Source: an uncultured Gammaproteobacteria bacterium (GTDB lineage: Bacteria > Pseudomonadota > Gammaproteobacteria > JAADHQ01). From it: a stretch of DNA of 60,228 nt. Shown here piece by piece: positions 9,115 through 19,900 of this stretch. A program made the translations under genes and the position numbers. Each line of letters starts with the position of its first letter. Position 1 is the stretch's first letter. A model generated the notes under the pieces. It was given only the letters and a program-made list of their open reading frames with translations, did not search any database and had not been told where the DNA came from. Where the stretch lies: NCBI GenBank assembly GCA_947258755.1, contig CAMYJO010000025.1, positions 1-60,228 on the forward strand, given 5' to 3'.

Positions 9115-9996
9115 CTAGCGGCTATACAGTTTGTTATCCACCGTAAACGACCAGGTCCTGAGGATACGCAGTATCTTGCGGTCTTCGAGTACCTCGGCAG
9201 GTACGCGCGCATAGGGTGCACCGAGTTTGACGATATCCATCGCCGCCTTGTCGAGTATCTTGTGTCCGGATGATTTCAGGATACGGACACTGACCAGGGA
9301 GCCATCGGGCTTTAGTGTTACCTCGATCAGCAGGACGCCGCTGAGTTTGTTACGGCGTGCCTGATACGGGAAATTCATTTCACCGATTTTTTCTATCTTG
9401 CGGGTCCAGGCCGCCAGATAGGCGGCATCGGCGGCGCGCTGGGTATTCGCCACCAGGCGTTTGGAATCGGGCAACTGTGTATAGGCCAGCCAGTCGGCAT
9501 CATTTTTGGCGGTAAGGCGGGCAATCTCGCGGCTACGTCGGACCAGTTCCTGTGTAGACACGGTCGCGGTGCGCACCTTGCTTGGGTCCTTGTTGCTGGC
9601 GTTGACCTTGCGATCCGCTTGCTGCTGGGTCAGGACCTGTACATCGCCTTTCTTTTGCGGTTTGAGTTTGCTGGCAGTGACATTCTGATCGGCCTGTCCC
9701 TGGCTCTTATCGGGGCTGGGTTTACTTTGTACGGCTCTGTGTCTGACTTTTTTTTGCGTGTTGCCGCCGCCTTTCTGGTTTTCCTGGGCCAGGTAATCGG
9801 CCTTGTCCGGGGCCTGTTCTGATTTTTGCTGTACCAGGGTGATATCCAGTGTTGGAATGAGTTTGGGTTTATCTGGATCTTCTGAACTAAAGCTGATGCC
9901 GAGCAGGATCAGCGCATGCAGCACTATGGCCAGGAACAGCGTCAGCCCGAGGCGATCATTGTGCGAGATGACAATTTTAGGGGCAGCGTGGCTCAT
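9115..9996 (-). CDS. tonB: TonB family energy transducer
   Basis: The 293-residue protein is a TonB-like envelope protein that would transmit proton-motive force from an ExbBD motor to outer-membrane receptors. It has one N-terminal membrane anchor (about residues 14–36, LTLFLAIVLHALILLGISFS), a polar and Lys/Gln-rich linker (about 60–190) and a C-terminal TonB domain with YPYQARRNKLSGVLLIEVTL-like character (the text reads NFPYQARRNKLSGVLLIEVT) and GSLVSVRILKSSGHKILDKA. The linker lacks the classic Pro-Glu/Pro-Lys repeats. In this syntenic position between gshB and yqgE a tonB gene is also found in Pseudomonas. exbBD are not in the window. Confidence 0.9.
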   Translation of the reverse strand: MSHAAPKIVISHNDRLGLTLFLAIVLHALILLGISFSSEDPDKPKLIPTLDITLVQQKSEQAPDKADYLAQENQKGGGNTQKKVRHRAVQSKPSPDKSQGQADQNVTASKLKPQKKGDVQVLTQQQADRKVNASNKDPSKVRTATVSTQELVRRSREIARLTAKNDADWLAYTQLPDSKRLVANTQRAADAAYLAAWTRKIEKIGEMNFPYQARRNKLSGVLLIEVTLKPDGSLVSVRILKSSGHKILDKAAMDIVKLGAPYARVPAEVLEDRKILRILRTWSFTVDNKLYSR

Positions 9997-9998
9997 GT

Positions 9999-11075
9999 TT
10001 ATTCATCGGGCCGCTGCGCCAACAGGGGCTTGCTGATCACTATCCTGGCCGCTTCATCGTTGATATGAACATGTTTTTTCATTTCCGGATTCATATGAAT
10101 TATACCGTCTTTATCCACCAGTAGGACATGGTTGATACCCATGGATCGGGCGATGCGTTGCCAATCTTTAGGCCCGGCGACAAATAATGCCGTGGCGGCG
10201 GCATCGGCCAGTGCGGCATCTTCATGCATGACGGTGACCGATTGGGTGCCGCTGGCCGGGTAGCCGCTACGTGGGTCGATAATATGATGGTAGCGTTTGC
10301 CCTCATAGTCAAAATGGCGTTCATAGTCGCCTGAAGAAAACACACTCTGGTGCCCGCTGACCTCAACATAGGCCAGCACCTGGTCTTGTTTGCGCGGGTG
10401 ACGGATGCCGATACGCCAGGGCCGTTGCCCACGTTGGCCGATGGCCTTGAGATCGCCGCCGGCATTGATAATAGCGTGTTCGATACCTTGCGCCTGCAGT
10501 GTTTCCATCGCGCGGTTGATACCGTAGCCCTTGGCAAAACCACCCAGATCGACAAATACATCCGGGTTATTGCTCCTGATCTGGATATCATTGAATTCAA
10601 TCGCATCCATGCGCGGCCTGGTCTGTAATAAAGCCTGTATTTCCTCATCGGCCGGGGGCAGGCCGGTGGCATGGGTGCCATCCTTGAAGCCCCATAGGCG
10701 AATCAATTTACCGATCGCCGGGTTGAACAGGTGCTCACTGCTGACGGCGAGTGCCTGCGCTTTGACCAGCAGTGGCCGTACCGCGGGGGCGTCGGAAAAC
10801 CATTCGGTCGTCGCAAACAGCTGATTATCCCTGCTCAGCGCGCTGCGTTGCCATGGGTGCCAGGTGCTATGCATGTAATGGAAGTCCGCCTCCAATTGCT
10901 CGAAGGCCTGTTCCGCAGCGGCCTCGTCGACACCGTAGATGCTGACATCGATAACGGTACCGAAGCTGAAAATGCTGTGGTGGTGGATGTTCTCTTCAGT
11001 GTCTACGGCACGCTGGCAGGCCGTTACAGACAACAGGAGGGTCAAGGTGAGGCAAGCGGATAGAAAACGTGACAT
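9999..11075 (-). CDS. apbE: FAD:protein FMN transferase, ApbE family lipoprotein
   Basis: ApbE covalently attaches FMN to threonine in target flavoproteins such as Nqr and Rnf subunits, in the periplasm. The 358-residue product starts with a lipoprotein signal (LTLLLSVTACQRA, lipobox Cys at about residue 20). It shows VDLGGFAKGYGINRAME, INAGGDLKAIGQRG, WRIGIRHPRKQ and the metal-binding end HHIIDPRSGYPASGTQSVTV with DAALADAAATALFV. It is 2 bp from tonB and 7 bp from gshB, so co-transcribed. No Nqr or Rnf genes are nearby, so the target is unknown. Confidence 0.94.
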   Translation of the reverse strand: MSRFLSACLTLTLLLSVTACQRAVDTEENIHHHSIFSFGTVIDVSIYGVDEAAAEQAFEQLEADFHYMHSTWHPWQRSALSRDNQLFATTEWFSDAPAVRPLLVKAQALAVSSEHLFNPAIGKLIRLWGFKDGTHATGLPPADEEIQALLQTRPRMDAIEFNDIQIRSNNPDVFVDLGGFAKGYGINRAMETLQAQGIEHAIINAGGDLKAIGQRGQRPWRIGIRHPRKQDQVLAYVEVSGHQSVFSSGDYERHFDYEGKRYHHIIDPRSGYPASGTQSVTVMHEDAALADAAATALFVAGPKDWQRIARSMGINHVLLVDKDGIIHMNPEMKKHVHINDEAARIVISKPLLAQRPDE

Positions 11076-11082
11076 AGGCTTA

Positions 11083-12030
11083 TTATTTAATATGTGTTTC
11101 GATGGCGTCCATTAACTGGCCGCCAATATTAAGGCTGAATTGTTTGTCCAGCTCGCGGATACAGGTCGGGCTGGTGACATTGATTTCTGTCAGATAGTCG
11201 CCGATGACATCGATGCCAACAAATAGCAGGCCCATCTCCCTGAGCGTCGGCGCCAGTTGTTCACATATCCAGTAATCGCGTTCCGATAAGGGGATGCCTT
11301 CACCGCGGCCACCGGCCGCGAGGTTGCCGCGGGTCTCACCTTTGGCAGGGATTCTGGCCAAGGCATAGGGTACCGGCTCGCCATCTATCAGCAAAATACG
11401 CTTGTCACCCTGGGTGATTTCTTCAATGAATTTCTGCGCCATGCAATATTCGTTGCCGTTACTGGTCAGGGTCTCAATGATGACATTGGTATTGGGGTCC
11501 CCCTTGCGCACACGGAAAATAGAGACACCGCCCATGCCGCCCAGTGGCTTCAGAATAATATCGCCCTGGTCTAGCAGAAACGCCTTGATCTGTTCGCTAT
11601 CGCGGCTGACCAGGGTTGGTGCGCAGCATTGTGGGAACCACGCGGTAAACAGTTTTTCATTGGCCTCGCGCAAGCTGTCCGGGCGGTTGACGACCAGCGT
11701 GCCCAGTTCATGGGCCCGTTGCAGTATATAGGTCGCATAGATATATTCCATATCAAAAGGAGGGTCTTTGCGCATCAGGATCACATCCATCGCCTGCATT
11801 GGCATGCAGCGGCGTTCGTCGAGCTCAAACCAGTCCTCGGCCTGGTCCTTGACGACCAATGTTTGTGACTGTATTTGTGGTATACCATCCACCATCGACA
11901 GGTCGGAGAGCTGCATATAATGGATCTCCCATTGGCGGGATTGCGCCTCCAATAACATGGCAAAGGTACTGTCCTTGGTGATATTGATTGACCCGATCGG
12001 GTCCATGACGACGCCCAGTTTAATACGCAT
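11083..12030 (-). CDS. gshB: Glutathione synthetase
   Basis: GshB is an ATP-grasp ligase that joins gamma-glutamylcysteine and glycine to give glutathione. The 315-residue protein matches family length. Features include the N-terminal KLGVVMDPIGSINITKDSTF, MRKDPPFDMEYIYATYILQ, the ATP-grasp segments IILKPLGGMGGVSIFRV and ILLIDGEPVPYALARIP, plus NLAAGGRGEGIPLSERD and the C-terminal GIDVIGDYLTEINVTSPTC. It is the first gene of the minus-strand run and divergent from pilG with a 468-bp space between them. Confidence 0.97.
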   Translation of the reverse strand: MRIKLGVVMDPIGSINITKDSTFAMLLEAQSRQWEIHYMQLSDLSMVDGIPQIQSQTLVVKDQAEDWFELDERRCMPMQAMDVILMRKDPPFDMEYIYATYILQRAHELGTLVVNRPDSLREANEKLFTAWFPQCCAPTLVSRDSEQIKAFLLDQGDIILKPLGGMGGVSIFRVRKGDPNTNVIIETLTSNGNEYCMAQKFIEEITQGDKRILLIDGEPVPYALARIPAKGETRGNLAAGGRGEGIPLSERDYWICEQLAPTLREMGLLFVGIDVIGDYLTEINVTSPTCIRELDKQFSLNIGGQLMDAIETHIK

Positions 12031-12498
12031 TACAGTCCAGCAGTTGAAAGTGACAATTTGTTGACGGCTACACCATTGTAGTCAGGTGTACAGCGTCGCA
12101 GCTCTACCCGTTTTTGGCAAGCCCGATTAATAGTCCCTGGGTCGATAGGCGCAACGTGAAATTAGCCGATTATAGCCAAAACAAGCAAAGCTAGACAAAG
12201 GCAAAAGAAATTAAACTATTTCTTAAAGTTTTTATAGCCTACGCCCGATACAGGAATGTACGGGTGGTAAGCCGCCCAAATTGGATTACAAAATTGTATT
12301 AAAATTATATTGTTGGGAAATTTGATTTTTCGGCAGAAGTGAAAAAACTAAATTGTTTTATAATCTTCGGCTATATTGTTTATGGATTATACCTATAGAT
12401 TGTGTTAAACAACTAATTGACTTACATTTTCTGTTAAATATCGTTAAGTAATATTTACAGTGAGGAACGCGCAAGTGTTGGATGGAATGGGAGGCGCA
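12031..12498. other. Divergent intergenic region gshB / pilG
   Basis: This 468-bp, AT-rich stretch separates the gshB run (minus) from the Pil-Chp operon (plus) and should hold both promoters. A TATAAT hexamer at 12359–12364 on the plus strand is followed by about 110 nt of leader, but no good -35 element lies at the right distance. A TTGACT at 12417–12422 has no convincing -10. No ORF with coding character, no long hairpin and no copy of the dispersed repeats was seen here. Confidence 0.4.
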
Positions 12499-12900
12499 GT
12501 GGCAAGTGAACAACAGTCTGAGGTCGATGGTATGAAAGTCATGGTGATTGACGATAGCAAGACTATTCGGCGAACAGCGGAGACACTGCTGAAAAAAGAA
12601 GGCTTTGCTGTAGTCACGGCAACAGACGGCTTTGAGGCATTGTCAAAAATTACAGATCAGGAACCCGACATCATCTTTGTAGATATCATGATGCCGCGAC
12701 TGGATGGTTACCAGACCTGTGCGCTGATAAAACATAACCAGGTTTTCAGAAATACGCCGGTGGTCATGCTGTCCAGCAAGGACGGTCTGTTTGACAAGGC
12801 GCGCGGACGCATCGTCGGTTCCGATCAATATCTGACCAAGCCTTTTACTAAAGAAGAATTACTGAGTGCCATCAAAAGGCACGTGAAAAAGGCAAGTTAA
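12499..12900 (+). CDS. pilG: Twitching motility response regulator PilG
   Basis: PilG is a single-domain CheY-like regulator that couples the Chp chemosensory system to pilus extension. The receiver motifs are complete: KVMVIDDSKTIRRTAETLLK, phospho-acceptor Asp in IIFVDIMMPRLDGYQTCALI, and SDQYLTKPFTKEEL. The start is chosen as GTG at 12499, because GGGAGG lies 4 nt upstream and the protein then begins ASEQQSEVDGMKV, matching the usual PilG N-terminus and length (133 residues). Upstream in-frame starts (GTG 12475 after GAGGAA, ATG 12487) are possible. First gene of the pilGHIJK-chpABC operon. Confidence 0.95.
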   Translation: MASEQQSEVDGMKVMVIDDSKTIRRTAETLLKKEGFAVVTATDGFEALSKITDQEPDIIFVDIMMPRLDGYQTCALIKHNQVFRNTPVVMLSSKDGLFDKARGRIVGSDQYLTKPFTKEELLSAIKRHVKKAS

Positions 12901-12980
12901 CTTTAATATAGCATGGGCATATTTGGATTCAGTAAGCAACATTAAACTGAACAGATTAAATCGCAAGAAGGTAAAATAGA

Positions 12981-13346
12981 ATGGCTAGTATTCTCATTGT
13001 AGATGATTCTCCAACAGAAATTCATGTATTGAAAACCATGCTGGAGAAAAATGGTTTTAGCGCTATGGCAGCATCCAGCGGCGAAGAAGGTATTGCCTCG
13101 GCCAAGTCTGAGAAGCCTGACTTGATTCTGATGGATGTGGTCATGCCTGGTATGAATGGTTTTCAGGCGACACGCGCTTTGTCTAAGGGTGAGGAAACCT
13201 CATCAATACCCGTCATTATTGTAACAACCAAGGATCAGGAAACAGATCGTGTTTGGGGTTTGCGTCAGGGTGCGGTGGATTATGTCACCAAGCCGGCGAA
13301 TGAGCAGGATCTGATCAGCAAGATTAATCAAGCCTTGGGGAATTAA
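12981..13346 (+). CDS. pilH: Twitching motility response regulator PilH
   Basis: PilH is the second CheY-like protein of the Pil-Chp system and in Pseudomonas acts mainly as a phosphate sink favouring pilus retraction. The 121-residue product is one receiver domain: SILIVDDSPTEIHVLKTML, phospho-acceptor in DLILMDVVMPGMNGFQATRA, the conserved Thr in IPVIIVTTKDQETD and Lys in VDYVTKPANEQDL. It is 80 bp after pilG and 16 bp before pilI. Confidence 0.95.
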   Translation: MASILIVDDSPTEIHVLKTMLEKNGFSAMAASSGEEGIASAKSEKPDLILMDVVMPGMNGFQATRALSKGEETSSIPVIIVTTKDQETDRVWGLRQGAVDYVTKPANEQDLISKINQALGN

Positions 13347-13362
13347 AAGGCCAATATAAAAA

Positions 13363-13911
13363 ATGGGAAGCAAAAGAAAATTTTCACATCCTATCCTGAT
13401 ATTGCAGGATATTGAAAACCGAAGCCGTGCAAATGCACGCGGCCTGCCGCAACAAAAAGTGGTTAAGGACGAGTGGAGCGGCATCGGTTTTAAAGTTCAA
13501 GGTCTGCAGATGGTGGCGCCTTTGGGGCACGTTGTCGAGATCCTGACTTATCCGGAACTCTCGCGAGTGCCGGGGGCCAAGTCCTGGGTATTGGGGATCG
13601 CCAATATTCGCGGTAATTTATTGCCGGTCATGGATTTGAAAAATTATCTGTTTGGTCAATCCACACCCAGGAATAAAAAATCAAGAGTGTTGGTTTTGAA
13701 TCATCAGGGTGTGTTTTCCGGCCTTCTGGTAGACGAAGTAATGGGAATGCGACGTTTCTTTGCAGAAACACGCAGACTGACACCGGCGGATACGGATGCA
13801 TCAGTCAAGCCCTATATAGAGCATATCTATAACCAGAATAACGAACAATGGTTGGTTTTCAGTATGCACAAGCTCGCTGAAAGTCCGCTGTTTTTACAAG
13901 TGGCCAGTTAA
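13363..13911 (+). CDS. pilI: CheW-like adaptor PilI
   Basis: PilI is the CheW-type scaffold linking the receptor PilJ to the kinase ChpA. The 182-residue product has the CheW core: FKVQGLQMVAPLGHVVEIL, ELSRVPGAKSWVLGIANIRG followed by NLLPVMDLKNYLFG, and VFSGLLVDEVMGMRRF. The start ATG at 13363 gives an N-terminal stretch (HPILILQDIENRSRANARGL) similar to known PilI. It follows pilH by 16 bp; no strong Shine-Dalgarno is seen, so coupling to pilH is likely. Confidence 0.93.
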   Translation: MGSKRKFSHPILILQDIENRSRANARGLPQQKVVKDEWSGIGFKVQGLQMVAPLGHVVEILTYPELSRVPGAKSWVLGIANIRGNLLPVMDLKNYLFGQSTPRNKKSRVLVLNHQGVFSGLLVDEVMGMRRFFAETRRLTPADTDASVKPYIEHIYNQNNEQWLVFSMHKLAESPLFLQVAS

Positions 13912-13985
13912 GGGCCATTTATTATTTTTTTATTTTATTTTTTTATCAACAATGTTGAGATTTCGGTCTTTGTCAGGAGACAAAA

Positions 13986-16007
13986 ATGAGTAACGTGAAA
14001 GCCAATAAAATGCTGGGTTTTGAGAAGCAATATCGGGGAATCCTGATAGCTCTCATACTCTCCATCGTCGTTATGGGTGTTATCTTCTACAAGGTGGGTG
14101 TGCAAACCCAGCATGATAAGGAGTACATTCGTCTAGCGGGTGAGCAGCGCGTATTATCACAGAGTATTGCAAAATACGGTCTTGAAGCGGCTGTCGGTAA
14201 AGGCGAAGCATCTGAAAGCTTAAAGCAGTCTCGCGATCAGTTTCAGGCGAATGTCGACCTGTTGAAGAACGGCTCTGACGAATTACCACCACTGTCCGAA
14301 GAACTAGTACCGCATATACAGAACGTGGAGCAGAACTGGTTAGCTTTCCGTGAAAATATCGATACGATTCTTGTTGGTAAATCCAGTATTGCCTCGGTAC
14401 GTGATAATGCGAATGCGATCAATGAAATGATGCCGAAGCTGCTAGCGGATTCAGACCAGATCGTGAGTATATTGGTTGAAAGTGGCGCCCCATCTTCGCA
14501 GATTTATAAAGGTAGTGTTCAGCTCATGTTGAATCAACGTATTGCCAACAATGTTACCAAGGTGTTGGTGGGCGGTGAAGGCACGGTAACCGCAGCCGAC
14601 CGACTGGGTCGTGACGCGACCATATTCAAGGGCGTTGTTCGCGGTATGCTTGAAGGTGATAGTGATCAAGGCATCGTCAAGGTAAGAGACCCTGATGCGA
14701 GAGCAATATTAGACGAGGTAGCAAAAACCTTTGGCGCCGTCAGTAACAGAGTGGGCGGAATACTGGATGAGTCATCGGCCTTGTTTGAGGTACAGGACGG
14801 TGCCAGTAATCTAACTGAGTTGTCTGATACGCTGGTTGATTCAAGTACAGCCTTGGGTCAGGCCAGTGTGGATGCGGCCGATAACAGACTGTTAAGCCCA
14901 ACCCTCGCATTTGCCTTTGGTGGACTGGCATTACTGCTGCTGATTTATCTGGGTATGCGCCTGGTTATGGACTCCGAAGTCCGTACTGCTGAGGCTGAGG
15001 AAACACAAATGCGCTCACAGGAAGCCATTCTGCGTCTGCTGGATGAAATCCAGGGACTGTCCGAAGGTGACCTGGCTTCTTACGCTGTGGTAACCGAAGA
15101 TATGACTGGTGCGATAGCGGATGCATTCAACAGTTCCATCGACGAATTACGTCAATTGGTAACCACGATTAACGAGACTTCGGTGCAGGTATCTTCTGCG
15201 GCACAGGAAACCCAGGCGACAGCGATGCACCTGGCCGAGGCCAGTGATCATCAGGCGCAGCAGATTACTGCAGCGAGTTCAGCGATTAATGAAATGGCGG
15301 TGTCTATCCAGGAAGTATCCAATAACTCGGAAGAAACGTCGAAAATGGCGCAACAGTCGGTTGAAATGGCCAATAAGGGTGGTGATGCGGTACGTCGTAC
15401 AATCCAGGGTATGGATGGTATTCGTGAGCAGATCCAGGAAACATCGAAACGAATCAAACGTCTTGGTGAGAGTTCTCAGGAGATCGGAGACATCGTTGAG
15501 CTGATCACCGACATTGCTGACCAGACCAATATACTATCGCTTAATGCTGCTATTCAGGCGGCCATGGCGGGTGAAGCCGGTCGTGGTTTCGCGGTGGTTG
15601 CGGACGAAGTTCAGCGACTGGCTGAGCGTTCCACTGATGCGACCAAACAGATCGAAGCGCTGGTAAAAACTATTCAGACGGATACCAACGAAGCTGTTAT
15701 CTCGATGGAACAAAGTACAGCGGGTGTTGTGAGTGGTGCGAAATTGTCCGAAGACGCGGGTAAGGCGCTGGTTGAAATTGAATCAGTTTCCAACAGACTT
15801 GCTGGACTTATTCATACGATTTCCGACAGTGCCGGTCAGCAGTCCAATGCGGCGGCCAATATTTCCGATACCATGAATGTTATCCAGGAAATTACCACGC
15901 AGACTTCAGCCGGTACTAACGAGACCGCGGCATCGATCGGTAATCTTGCCGAATTGGCCAATGATCTCAGACAGTCTGTATCCGGGTTTAAGTTGCCAGA
16001 GGCTTAA
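13986..16007 (+). CDS. pilJ: Methyl-accepting chemoreceptor PilJ
   Basis: PilJ is the membrane chemoreceptor of the twitching Pil-Chp pathway, reported to sense pilin or surface-related signals. The 673-residue product has an N-terminal membrane helix (about residues 18–38), a periplasmic part with PilJ-type helical repeats (about 40–305), a second membrane helix near 310–328 and a long cytoplasmic coiled coil. The signalling tip reads [20 protein letters not shown] and [15 protein letters not shown]; the Ser, Gln and Met in this tip differ from the usual NLLALNAAIEAARAGE of classic receptors and are characteristic of PilJ. AGGAGA lies a few bases before the ATG. Confidence 0.95.
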   Translation: MSNVKANKMLGFEKQYRGILIALILSIVVMGVIFYKVGVQTQHDKEYIRLAGEQRVLSQSIAKYGLEAAVGKGEASESLKQSRDQFQANVDLLKNGSDELPPLSEELVPHIQNVEQNWLAFRENIDTILVGKSSIASVRDNANAINEMMPKLLADSDQIVSILVESGAPSSQIYKGSVQLMLNQRIANNVTKVLVGGEGTVTAADRLGRDATIFKGVVRGMLEGDSDQGIVKVRDPDARAILDEVAKTFGAVSNRVGGILDESSALFEVQDGASNLTELSDTLVDSSTALGQASVDAADNRLLSPTLAFAFGGLALLLLIYLGMRLVMDSEVRTAEAEETQMRSQEAILRLLDEIQGLSEGDLASYAVVTEDMTGAIADAFNSSIDELRQLVTTINETSVQVSSAAQETQATAMHLAEASDHQAQQITAASSAINEMAVSIQEVSNNSEETSKMAQQSVEMANKGGDAVRRTIQGMDGIREQIQETSKRIKRLGESSQEIGDIVELITDIADQTNILSLNAAIQAAMAGEAGRGFAVVADEVQRLAERSTDATKQIEALVKTIQTDTNEAVISMEQSTAGVVSGAKLSEDAGKALVEIESVSNRLAGLIHTISDSAGQQSNAAANISDTMNVIQEITTQTSAGTNETAASIGNLAELANDLRQSVSGFKLPEA

Positions 16008-16025
16008 GATTTAAAGGATCCTGAC

Positions 16026-16925
16026 TTGAAGTCTGTGCAAAAAAAAGTGACAGAAACACGCTTACTTGAACCCTTGCCGGAAATGGATGAACAGCAGTTC
16101 AGCCAATGGATGGATTTGCTGGAGGAGCGCACGGGGACAGTTTTGCCACCAGAAAGAAAATCATTTCTGGTGACCAATCTCGGTTTGCGTATGCGCGAGA
16201 TCGGCTGCCGTTCCTATCAGGACTACTACAAAATGTTGTCCGGCGTGCAGGGCCTGAAAGAGTGGAATATCCTCGTTGATCGTATCACGGTGCATGAAAC
16301 ACGATTTTTCAGGCACCCGACCTCACTGGATCTGGTGCGTGAATATGTGGCCAAGAAACCAGCCGATCAAAATTCGGGTCATGTTTCTGTACAAGCCTGG
16401 AGTGTTGCCTGCTCAACGGGTGAAGAGGCTTACACGCTGGCCATGGTGATTGATCAAACGTTCAAGCAGCGAGGTGAGTCCAGTTATTTTGGTATCACCG
16501 CAACAGACATCAGTCCAGCGTCACTTATGACCGGCCGTAAAGGTTTATATCCGCAGCGACGCATGAAAGATCTGGAGCCTGATTTGCTGGAAGAATACTT
16601 TCATGTTGTGGAGAAAAAAGACTATCAGGTTAGCGATTATTTGCGCAAACGAATTTGTTTTGCACGCATGAATGTAATGGATATTGTTGATGAGCCAGTC
16701 GGGCAGATGGATATTATTTATTGCCAGAATCTGCTGATTTATTTTGACAGGCCTACACGTACCGACATAGTAAAAAATATGGCCAGGCACTTAATGCCGG
16801 GCGGCTTGTTGATTCTGGGATCGGGAGAGTTATTGAACATGGAGCATCCCGAGCTGGAGAAGATCAATCATCCGCGTGTGCTTGCCTATCGTCGATTGAA
16901 AGAAATCGATAAGGATTACGAATGA
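16026..16925 (+). CDS. pilK: Chemoreceptor methyltransferase PilK (CheR type)
   Basis: PilK is an S-adenosylmethionine-dependent glutamate methyltransferase expected to modify PilJ. The 299-residue product contains VTVHETRFFRHPTSLD-like text (ITVHETRFFRHPTSLDLV), the SAM-binding region VQAWSVACSTGEEAYTLAMV, GITATDISPASL and MDIIYCQNLLIYFDRPT. The initiation codon appears to be TTG at 16026 with AAAGGA a few bases upstream, because the next ATG (16083) would lose only the variable N-terminus; both are possible. The stop codon overlaps the chpA start by 4 bp. Confidence 0.92.
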   Translation: MKSVQKKVTETRLLEPLPEMDEQQFSQWMDLLEERTGTVLPPERKSFLVTNLGLRMREIGCRSYQDYYKMLSGVQGLKEWNILVDRITVHETRFFRHPTSLDLVREYVAKKPADQNSGHVSVQAWSVACSTGEEAYTLAMVIDQTFKQRGESSYFGITATDISPASLMTGRKGLYPQRRMKDLEPDLLEEYFHVVEKKDYQVSDYLRKRICFARMNVMDIVDEPVGQMDIIYCQNLLIYFDRPTRTDIVKNMARHLMPGGLLILGSGELLNMEHPELEKINHPRVLAYRRLKEIDKDYE

Positions 16926-19900
16926 TGACGACGAATACTACAATTGATTACAGTACTCTGAACTGGGTCAAGGAAGAAATTGACGAGACCATGAAGCAGG
17001 CTCGTCATGCCCTGGAGGAATATGTAGAAGACCAGGACGACGCGACCCAGCTGCGATTCTGCCTGACCTATATCCATCAGGTCTACGGTACGCTGCAAAT
17101 GGTCGAGCTCTACGGCGCTTCCTTGTTTGCTGAAGAAATGGAGCATCTGATTCAGGCGCTGTTGGCCAACGAAGTTACGCAGGAAAATGATGCTTTTGAA
17201 GTGCTGATGCGTGCAATATTACAATTGCCAGATTACCTGGAGCAGATTCATGGTGGCATGAGTGATAATCCATTGATCCTGATGCCGATCATGAATGACT
17301 TGCGTGCTGCCCGCGGTGCGACATTATTGTCTGAAAGCGCCTTGTTCTCGCCTGACCTCAGTGATGCCCGGCCAGTGGAGCTCGAAGAGACGGTCGATAG
17401 CTACGGACTTGACCCGAAGGCCCTGGCAAGAAAGTTACGTCCCTTATTCCAGACTGGCTTGTTGGGTTGGTATCGCGATAGATCAACAGCGGATAGCCTG
17501 AAAAAAATTATTAAAGTGCTGACCCAGCTTGAACAGGTGTGCAGTCGTGACGAAGTGGTTCGACTTTGGTGGGTGGCTAAAGGCATCGGGGAATCCTTAC
17601 TTAATGAAGGTGTCGATAGCAGTATCACGCTGAAATTATTGCTCGGTCAGGTAGATCGTGAAATCAAGCGTCTGATCGATCTGGGTGAACAGGAATTATC
17701 TGCCAGGCCTGCTGAAGAATTATTGAAAAACCTGCTTTACTATATAGCCCAGTCAAGGCCGGTAACAAATCGTATCAAGGATATTCAGGGTAGATATAAC
17801 CTGTCTGGTGTGCTGGTTTCCGGTGAAGATGTTGAATCGGCGAGGAAATCACTTGCCGGTCCAAATGCTGATTTAATGGAAACTGTGTCCGTCGCCATTT
17901 CTGAAGATTTGGCCCGGGTCAAGGATGCCTTGGATCTATTGTTGCGCAATGATGAGCGTGATCTTTCCACGCTGGAACCACAGATAGATGTAATGCGGAA
18001 AATGGCCGATACCCTTGGTATGTTGGGTATGGGTGTGCCACGCAAGGTCATTCAGGAACAAGCCGGCATTGTTGATGCGATCGTCAAGGGCGAGCTGGAT
18101 GCTGATGAGTCACGTTTGATGGAAATAGCAGGCTCGTTGTTATTTGTTGAATCCAGTCTGGTTGGTTTGGTGGAAAGCAGTCATGCACAGGAAGACCAGG
18201 CGGCTACATCTTCTGCAGGCGCTGATACGACGTTGGCAACGGGTGAGATGCGTCAGATTCAGGATGTTGTGCTTAAGGAAGTCGCGGTCGAGATTGCCAA
18301 ATCCAAAGATGCCATCGTCGCCTTCATCGATGCGCCAATGGACTATGAACAATTGAAGGTAGTGCCCGATCATTTTGAATCGGCCAAAGGCGGTATGCGC
18401 ATAATCGGTCTCGATCATGCCGCTGCATTGACTGAAAGTGCCGGTCAGTATGTCAGCAATAATTTACTCTCGCAGCATGAACCACCAACGCCACAGGATT
18501 TGGATAATATCGCCGATGCTATTTCCAGTGTTGAATATTATCTTGAAGCGGTACGTGAAAATCGGGCAAATACGGATGCGATCCTCGACTTGGCCGATCA
18601 AAGTCTGCAAAACCTGGGCTACCAGACCGAGAGAGTCCAGAGTGCCAGTACAAGCACTGCGGTTGAGCAAGCGGCCGATGAACAGGCTGCATCGGTAAAG
18701 ATTTCCATTGATGAAGAATTTCTACAGGAAGATAAGCGCTCGGATGAAGATACTAAAATCCTTGAGGCCGTGCCTTCGAGTGCCTTCGCAACTGTAGAAT
18801 CGGCTGCGGATGAAGAGATTGCCGAGGAAGAGCAAGCAGCACCGCCTGAGGCAGTTGCCGAGCCTGAGGCCAAACAAGCGCCGGCCGCACTGAGTCATAC
18901 GCTGGGAGATGATATTGATGAGGACATTGCCGAAATCTTTATCGAAGAGGTTGAAGAGGTACTGGAATCCATTCAGGAATATTTGCCACAATGGAAAGCC
19001 AACTATGATGACCATGATTCACTGTCAAATGTTCGCCGTTCCTTCCATACCCTGAAAGGAAGTGGACGCTTGGTGGGCGCTATGGCCATCGGTGAGCTGG
19101 CCTGGTCCGTTGAGAATATGCTTAACCGCATCCTTGATGGTACCGTGACAGTCAGTCCTGCTAAAGTGGAACTGCTTGATGATGTCGTCGAGGCGCTGCC
19201 AAAGTTAATCGCCGCTCTTCAGGGTGAGGATGCTTCTGCAGTCGATGTCCATGCATTGATCGGTCGCGCCGAACAAGAAATACAGAAGGTGCCGGTAGAG
19301 CAGCCGCAGCCTGAAGCGAAACCGGTTGAAGAGGTCAGTGTGACGGCTGAAACCGAGGCGCAGGCAGCTGATGTACATTTCGAGATGGACCCGGTTTTGT
19401 ATGAAATATTCAGCAAGGAATCTGTTGGCCATATCGGCACCATTAACGACTATCTGCAAATGATCGCAGGCCGTGAACCGGAACACAGGTTGGTGGATGA
19501 AGATCTGATCCGGGCATTACATACCCTGCATGGTAGTGCGCGCATGGCCGGAGCGAACAATATAGCGGAAGTTTCCGGCATTCTAGAGAAATACATCAAG
19601 GTTCAGCACGAAAATGCGACCTGTGTCAGTGATGACAGCGCAGCGCTGATAAAGGATAGTATTGCTGCTGTTGATGAAATGCTGGGGCTGATTAATAAGG
19701 CTGGAGAGCCAGAATCTGATGTTAAGGCCATTACAGATAAGATTTCAACGCTGTACGCAAAAGAGCTCGAAAAACAGGAAGAGCGAGTACGTCAGGAGCA
19801 GGAACTGGTATCACAGCCAGTGGCAGAAGAGTCTGTAGAAGAACATGTAGAAGAACATGTAGAAGAACATGTAGAAGAGCAGGCGGAAATTATCGAGGAA

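Noticed and set aside
12359-12422. Clear sigma-70 promoter for pilG
   Set aside because: TATAAT and TTGACT hexamers are present but at incompatible distances from partner elements.
19835-19882. Short regular repeat as possible CRISPR
   Set aside because: The 12-bp units have no spacers and lie in frame in chpA; no CRISPR array or cas gene is seen anywhere in the window.
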